A stretch of 64,000 nt of DNA from Paraliobacillus sp044383835 (lineage in GTDB: Bacteria > Bacillota > Bacilli > Bacillales > Amphibacillaceae): assembly GCF_044383835.1 (NCBI RefSeq), contig NZ_JBISEP010000004.1, positions 86,415-150,414 on the forward strand. Direction: 5' to 3'. The notes beneath the pieces were generated by a model. That model did not search any database, was not told where the DNA came from, and saw only the letters and a program-made list of their open reading frames with translations. Shown piece after piece: positions 60,002-64,000 of this stretch (its first letter is position 1; every line of letters starts with the position of its first letter). The position numbers and the translations under genes are program-made.

Positions 60002-60910
60002 TTATTCCCAATTAAAAGGTGTTTCTTGATAAACATAGTAATTTAGCCAATTTGAAAAAATTAAATAAGCTTGTGAACGCCAACGATTTAATGGTGTATT
60101 ATCAGGGTTATTATCTGGAAAATAATCAGTTGGCATGTGGATATCTAATCCGCGCTTTAAATCACGCTCGTATTCTTCAGCTAATGTATTCGCATCATAT
60201 TCAATATGACCAGTGATCATGATATGCTTTTCATCTTTTGATACAATTAAAAAAGGCCCTGCCTCTTCCGAGTAATCTAACGCTAATAAATCCGGGTGTG
60301 CTGTAACATCGTGTAATTGGATATTTGTATTTCTTGAATGTGGAGCTAAAAATTGATCATTCATTCCTCGGACTAGCTTAGTCGTAGATTCTAGTAATTC
60401 GTGATTGAAAACGCCACTAAGTTTATTAGAACGAGCATTCTTTTGAATTCCGTAATGATAATATAAAGCTGCTTGAGCCCCCCAACAAATATGCAAAGAA
60501 GAGGTGACATGTTTCTTTGACCACTCCATAATTTCAGCAATCTCTTGCCAGTAATCCACCGCTTCGAAAGTTAAGTGTTCAACTGGAGCACCAGTAATAA
60601 TCATACCATCATAACGCTTCGTTTTTACATCATCAAAGGTTTTGTAAAATTGTTTAAGATGTGATTCAGTTACGTTTTTTGATTGATAACTCACTGTATG
60701 AATAAAATCAACATGCACTTGTAAAGGTGAATTACTAAGTAAACGCAATAATTGTGTTTCTGTACGCTCTTTTTCAGGCATGAGATTTAAAATTAAAATA
60801 TTTAATGGACGAATATCTTGCATCGTAGCTCGCTCAGAATCCATTAAAAAAATATTTTCTTTTTCCAGAATACTTCTAGCTGGTAATTGTTTCGGAACGT
60901 TAATAGGCAT
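60002..60910 (-). CDS. metA: Homoserine O-acetyltransferase (MetA fold)
   Basis: First step of methionine synthesis from homoserine. The 302-residue class I glutamine amidotransferase-like protein has the catalytic Cys142 (LHICWGAQAA). Residue 111, which decides between succinyl-CoA (Gly in E. coli) and acetyl-CoA (Glu in Bacillus), is Glu (GAPVEHLTF), so acetyl transfer is expected despite the MetA fold. Starts at ATG 60910. The leader is only about 30 bases, so there is no S-box riboswitch. Confidence 0.95.
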   Translation of the reverse strand: MPINVPKQLPARSILEKENIFLMDSERATMQDIRPLNILILNLMPEKERTETQLLRLLSNSPLQVHVDFIHTVSYQSKNVTESHLKQFYKTFDDVKTKRYDGMIITGAPVEHLTFEAVDYWQEIAEIMEWSKKHVTSSLHICWGAQAALYYHYGIQKNARSNKLSGVFNHELLESTTKLVRGMNDQFLAPHSRNTNIQLHDVTAHPDLLALDYSEEAGPFLIVSKDEKHIMITGHIEYDANTLAEEYERDLKRGLDIHMPTDYFPDNNPDNTPLNRWRSQAYLIFSNWLNYYVYQETPFNWE

Positions 60911-60946
60911 TACAGGTACCTCCAGTACTATTCGATACTTTGTATT

Positions 60947-60975
60947 ATTATAGCTATGATCAGAAAGAAGAGCAA
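60947..60975 (-). promoter_or_regulatory. metA promoter
   Basis: Minus strand TTGCTC (60975-60970), 17 bases, TATAAT (60952-60947). Confidence 0.75.
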
Positions 60976-60998
60976 CTATTCCAACTATTAAAATAAAT

Positions 60999-61047
60999 AA
61001 CAGGCAACGCTATTTTCAATTAAAACAAGAAAATAGCGTTGCCTGTT
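60999..61047 (-). terminator. Terminator of the small-gene cluster
   Basis: AACAGGCAACGCTATTTTC (60999-61017) and its exact complement (61029-61047) form a 19-bp stem, followed on the minus strand by T-rich sequence. It overlaps the last two bases of the YvrJ-like gene stop. Confidence 0.85.
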
Positions 61048-61183
61048 ACTTTATTCTTCCTGGCAAAGATAAGATTGACTCAATTAAAGTGTTTAGTTTA
61101 TTCTCAATTCTGTGTAATAAATAAAATGTTACGGCGACAGGAAACCCAACATCAGTTATGAGTGATATCCATGCATCCTTCAT
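61046..61183 (-). CDS. YvrJ-family small membrane protein
   Basis: 45 residues: MKDAWISLITDVGFPVAVTF then YLLHRIENKLNTLIES, the YvrJ signature with one membrane helix and a short amphipathic tail. Ribosome site AGAGAGGAG on the minus strand. It ends the cluster of tiny conserved genes. Function unknown. Confidence 0.85.
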   Translation of the reverse strand: MKDAWISLITDVGFPVAVTFYLLHRIENKLNTLIESILSLPGRIK

Positions 61184-61242
61184 AAAATACTCCTCTCTAT
61201 AAAAAATTGAAACAAAGGAGCATATTTCAGCTCCTATCGTTT

Positions 61243-61455
61243 TTAGATGTTGATATCTGTTACATTACGTTCTACTATTCTTGCGCCTTTTTTACTTACA
61301 ATTTCTCCTCCAGATGAGTAGAGTGCTTGTTGCATTAGAATCTGATCCATAGCGGCATTAACAGCTACGACATCGACAGGCTCTTTAGGTGAGTCAATTG
61401 CTATTGTTGCCGTTTTTCCCTGTGCATCTACAAATTTCAATTCAAGACGTTTCAT
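61243..61455 (-). CDS. DUF2922 protein
   Basis: 70 residues, MKRLELKFVDAQGKTATIAIDSPKEP.. in outline, with DQILMQQALYSSGGEIVSKKGARIVERNV, typical of DUF2922. ATG 61455 behind GAAGGAGG. It follows the DUF1659 gene by 34 bases; these two plus YvrJ are often neighbours in Bacillaceae. Function unknown. Confidence 0.88.
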   Translation of the reverse strand: MKRLELKFVDAQGKTATIAIDSPKEPVDVVAVNAAMDQILMQQALYSSGGEIVSKKGARIVERNVTDINI

Positions 61456-61489
61456 TACCTTCCTCCTTTCTTCAAACATGTAAAACCTG

Positions 61490-61714
61490 TTATACTCCTG
61501 AAATTAATTCAGTGTCATTTCGTTTTACCATTAGTAATGGTAATGTTTGTAGAGCAACGATCGCATTTGAAATAGCAAGTAATTGTTCCGGTGTTGCGTC
61601 TGTTTTTACATTGTTAAAGCTTTTTGTTTTCGTAAGTTTTTTTCCGTTTTTTTCATCTATACCGTTGTCAAAAACGAGTTGCAATCGTGTATCGATTGTT
61701 TCTACTATCGCCAT
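61490..61714 (-). CDS. DUF1659 protein
   Basis: 74 residues: MAIVETIDTRLQLVFDNGID.. with TKTKSFNNVKTDATPEQLLAISNAIVALQ in outline. ATG 61714 stands behind AAGGAGGTG, which is itself part of a stem (61721-61767). Frame upstream of 61714 is not used. Function unknown. Confidence 0.88.
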   Translation of the reverse strand: MAIVETIDTRLQLVFDNGIDEKNGKKLTKTKSFNNVKTDATPEQLLAISNAIVALQTLPLLMVKRNDTELISGV

Positions 61715-61767
61715 AAAAAAACACCTCCTTCCACTTCTATAATCGTTATTAGAAGGAAAAAAGGTGT
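61714..61767 (-). promoter_or_regulatory. Hairpin that covers the DUF1659 ribosome site
   Basis: On the minus strand ACACCT (61767-61762) .. TTCC .. TTCTAAT pairs with ATTATAGAA .. GGAA .. AGGTGT (61726-61721) and is followed by T7 right before the ATG. It has the form of a rho-independent terminator whose descending arm contains the Shine-Dalgarno sequence. It may end the YjzC transcript and also control entry to DUF1659. Confidence 0.6.
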
Positions 61768-61784
61768 AAGGAATATTGTGGGAA

Positions 61785-61964
61785 TTAAGGTTTTCTTTTA
61801 GGCATCCATTTACGATCGCTGTTTGTTGTTTCTGGAAATTTATCGCCAACACTTAACTTAACAGATTTTGGTTTGTTGACAGTACTTCCTGTTTCACCTA
61901 CTTCAACATATATACCGTTATTAGGTGCTTTTTGTCCTGGTTCGAATTGGTGATTTTGTCCCAT
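61785..61964 (-). CDS. YjzC-family small protein
   Basis: 59 residues: MGQNHQFEPGQKAPNNGIYVEVGETG in outline and SVKLSVGDKFPETTNSDRKWMPK, a clear match to B. subtilis YjzC. ATG 61964 behind AAAGGAGGTG. Function unknown. Divergent from the LacI gene across 135 bases with a LacI operator. Confidence 0.9.
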   Translation of the reverse strand: MGQNHQFEPGQKAPNNGIYVEVGETGSTVNKPKSVKLSVGDKFPETTNSDRKWMPKRKP

Positions 61965-62023
61965 TCGTTCACCTCCTTTTTTGATTAGGTTACCCAAATT
62001 GTTTATAATTAACGAGTAGTTTA

Positions 62024-62054
62024 TTGACATGAAACGCGTTTCATGCGGTAATCT
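62024..62054 (+). promoter_or_regulatory. Promoter and LacI operator of the regulator gene
   Basis: TTGACA (62024-62029) overlaps ATGAAACGCGTTTCAT (62029-62044), a perfect 16-bp palindrome with the central CG of LacI-family operators. A -10 such as TAATCT (62049-62054) is weaker. Autoregulation is likely. The site also lies just upstream of the divergent YjzC gene. Confidence 0.75.
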
Positions 62055-62099
62055 ATATAAGAAGTAGGAAGGGAGCAGCCAGTAGAAAAGGGGAAATAA

Positions 62100-63062
62100 A
62101 TGACGAATATTCGTGATATTGCAAAAATGGCTAATGTATCAGTCACAACTGTTTCACGTGTGTTGAATAATCATCCATATGTAACGGAAGAAAAACGTAA
62201 AGCCGTGATGCAAGCGGTAAAACAAAGTAACTACTATAAAAATATTAATGCTGTACATTTAAGTACGGGTAAAACCTATCTTATCGGTATTGTATTACCA
62301 TACTCTGATCATCCATACTTTAGTAAGTTATTGCATGCAATTAGTAATCAAGCCTTAGCGAATCAGTATAAATTGATTCTTTTTCAAACGAAGTATCAAA
62401 AGGAAAAAGAAGAAGAAGCGTTAAACATGTTAAAACAGAAGCAAATTGATGGCTTGATTATCTGTTCACGGGCTCATGAATGGGATACGATTGAACAATA
62501 TACGGCTTACGGTAGAATAGCGTTATTAGAAAATTGCAAGTCAAAGTCCATATCGACAACTTTCATTGACCACCATCATACTTTTTATCACGCATTAGAA
62601 TATTTATATAAAAATAATCATCGGAAAATTGGCTATTGTATTTATAGGAAAACTGGTGTGAGCAGTAAAGAAAGAGAAAGTGCTTATAGGACTTTTTTAA
62701 AAGAAAATAATATAGCTTATCAACCTGCTTATATTTTCGATCAATGCTTGCAATATGAGGATGGTGAAAAAGTGTTTCATCAATTAAAGCAGATGACCGA
62801 TCCTCCTTCAGCATTAGTAGTAACAAGTGATCAAGTCGCTGCCTGCTTAGTGACGTGTTGTCAAAAAGGTGGGATAGATATACCGAATGATTTAGCGATT
62901 ATTGGATTTGATAATCATCCAATGGCTAAATATATGGAAATAACAACGATGGAGATTCCATTTGAAGAAATGGGTGGCAGCTTGTTTAAACAAGTGATTC
63001 AATCTGATCAAGTTACCCATCATCAAGTAGATGTACGATTAATAGAGCGGAAAACGGTTTGA
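62100..63062 (+). CDS. LacI-family transcription regulator
   Basis: A 320-residue repressor. HTH at 2-50 (IRDIAKMANVSVTTVSRVLNN) and a periplasmic-binding-protein-like core, with the TFIDHHHTFYHALEYL and ALVVTSDQVAA segments. ATG 62100 behind AAAGGGG. Targets are not adjacent sugar genes; the alpha-glucosidase at 58262 is a possible one, but its palindrome has a different sequence. Confidence 0.92.
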   Translation: MTNIRDIAKMANVSVTTVSRVLNNHPYVTEEKRKAVMQAVKQSNYYKNINAVHLSTGKTYLIGIVLPYSDHPYFSKLLHAISNQALANQYKLILFQTKYQKEKEEEALNMLKQKQIDGLIICSRAHEWDTIEQYTAYGRIALLENCKSKSISTTFIDHHHTFYHALEYLYKNNHRKIGYCIYRKTGVSSKERESAYRTFLKENNIAYQPAYIFDQCLQYEDGEKVFHQLKQMTDPPSALVVTSDQVAACLVTCCQKGGIDIPNDLAIIGFDNHPMAKYMEITTMEIPFEEMGGSLFKQVIQSDQVTHHQVDVRLIERKTV

Positions 63063-63120
63063 TGGACATAGATGTACTATACTAAACTTTGCTAAATAGT
63101 AGTAATAAAGGAGATTTAAA

Positions 63121-63900
63121 ATGAGCAAACAGAATGTGATTTTTTTTGATATTGATGGAACATTGCTAGATGATAACAAGCAATTACCAAAGGAAACAAA
63201 AAGAGCAATCCAACAACTTCAAGATAATGGAGAAATTATAGCAATAGCAACAGGACGAGCACCGTTTATGTATGAATCTTTGCGAGAAGAGCTGAATATC
63301 GATACATTTGTAAGCTTTAATGGACAATATGTTGTAGTAAAAGGTGAAGAAGTCTATAAGAACCCATTAGATGTATCTTCATTATTGGAGTTAACTGAAG
63401 TAGGTCTGACACATAATCACCCAATTGTTTATATGGACCAAGAAGATATGAAAGCTAATGTTCCAGAGCATGATTATATAAACAGAAGCATTGCAACTTT
63501 AAAAATTAAACAATTCCCTAGACATGATCCTCACTATTATAAAGGAAGAGAAATACTTCAATCTTTGTTTTTTTGTTCGGAAGGGGAAGAGGTTTTTTAT
63601 CAACAGCGCTTTCCTTCCTTTGACTTTGTTCGCTGGCATCCTGTTTCAGTAGATGTTTTACCAAAAGGTGGGTCTAAGGCGATTGGTATTAATAAAGCGA
63701 TAGAAGCGTTGGGAGTTTCAAAAGAAAACATATATGCCTTTGGTGATGGATTAAATGATATGGAGATGCTTTCTAATGTAGAAAAAAGTGTTGCAATGGG
63801 AAATGCGGAAGATGAAGTGAAACGGGTTGCTAAATATGTGACAAAAGATGTAGATCAGAATGGGATTATGCACGGTTTGAAAATGGTAGGTTTATTATAA
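63121..63900 (+). CDS. Cof-type HAD-IIB phosphatase
   Basis: 259 residues: motif I FFDIDGTLLDDNKQLP, motif II AIATGRAPFM, motif IV FGDGLNDMEMLSNVEKSVAMGNAE. Like B. subtilis YkrA-type phosphatases. ATG 63121 behind AAAGGAG; 58 bases after the LacI gene, so possibly co-transcribed with it. Substrate unknown. Confidence 0.92.
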   Translation: MSKQNVIFFDIDGTLLDDNKQLPKETKRAIQQLQDNGEIIAIATGRAPFMYESLREELNIDTFVSFNGQYVVVKGEEVYKNPLDVSSLLELTEVGLTHNHPIVYMDQEDMKANVPEHDYINRSIATLKIKQFPRHDPHYYKGREILQSLFFCSEGEEVFYQQRFPSFDFVRWHPVSVDVLPKGGSKAIGINKAIEALGVSKENIYAFGDGLNDMEMLSNVEKSVAMGNAEDEVKRVAKYVTKDVDQNGIMHGLKMVGLL

Positions 63901-64000
63901 ATTTTTATTAAAAACAACATAATCCTGAATTATTCATACTTCCTAATTAAGTCATGTTTGAAATCAAAATCAAATATTTTCTTGTTCCATTGAAAAAGTC
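63901..64000. other. Window end, no feature seen
   Basis: AT-rich intergenic sequence; no start, terminator stem or repeat could be recognised. Confidence 0.4.

Noticed and set aside
60911..60975. S-box or T-box riboswitch before metA
   Set aside because: The promoter leaves a leader of about 30 bases, too short for either.

Overview
The window looks like chromosome of a low-GC, Gram-positive, spore-forming member of the Bacillaceae, probably a salt- or alkali-adapted genus of the Oceanobacillus/Virgibacillus/Gracilibacillus kind. The signs are strong AGGAGG-type ribosome sites, TTG and GTG starts, B. subtilis-like GuaC, GlpP/GlpF/GlpK/GlpD, ResA/CcdA, RlmN, YjcZ, YjzC, YvrJ, a full seven-gene Mrp Na+/H+ antiporter, and a consensus PerR box before a Dps gene. 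The genus is an inference. No tRNA or rRNA was seen and no intact insertion sequence was recognised.

Layout. 1-110: tail of a metallophosphoesterase gene. 124-6321: a complete type II-A CRISPR-Cas locus with a compact Cas9 like that of Staphylococcus aureus: tracrRNA, cas9, cas1, cas2, a long csn2-like gene, and an array of 8 repeats and 7 spacers. 6.4-8.0 kb: TetR regulator and a paired SMR efflux pump sharing one operator sequence. 8.8-13.4 kb: PTS operon with a PRD regulator carrying a fused EIIA, EIIB, an ascorbate-type EIIC and an orphan TrpA-like enzyme. 13.7-23.4 kb: three chemoreceptors, GMP reductase, a WrbA flavoprotein, a HEPN-like/CBS protein and a thioredoxin-like protein. 23.6-29.5 kb: mrpABCDEFG. 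29.5-30.5 kb: a gene-poor stretch with terminators and seven 52-bp tandem repeats. 30.5-37.2 kb: a sulfane-sulfur module under four CstR-type operators. 37.4-40 kb: FetAB, Ogt and Dps. 40.7-45.6 kb: glpP and glpFKD. 45.6-51.1 kb: small sporulation-type genes, a HAD phosphatase, a cation/proton antiporter, a cold-shock protein and RlmN. 51.6-57.4 kb: RpiR regulator, two metallopeptidase-family proteins and a PTS EIIBC. 58-64 kb: alpha-glucosidase, MetA, a cluster of tiny conserved genes, a LacI regulator and a HAD phosphatase.

How genes work together. The CRISPR locus is self-contained. Its tracrRNA anti-repeat appears to be split by a 7-bp hairpin, the array leader must lie inside the csn2-like gene, and an Arg that reads the last PAM base in SaCas9 is replaced by Ile. 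In the sulfur module, glutaredoxin, a rhodanese-persulfide dioxygenase, a TauE exporter, DsrE, rhodanese, TusA and DUF302 proteins share operators with a methyltransferase-CcdA-ResA operon, which suggests one persulfide response covering cytoplasm and cell surface. The two PTS operons are the least understood parts: one pairs an ascorbate-type transporter with a TrpA-fold enzyme, the other pairs a MurNAc/glucose-type transporter with two peptidase-family proteins and is bracketed by two near-identical hairpins.
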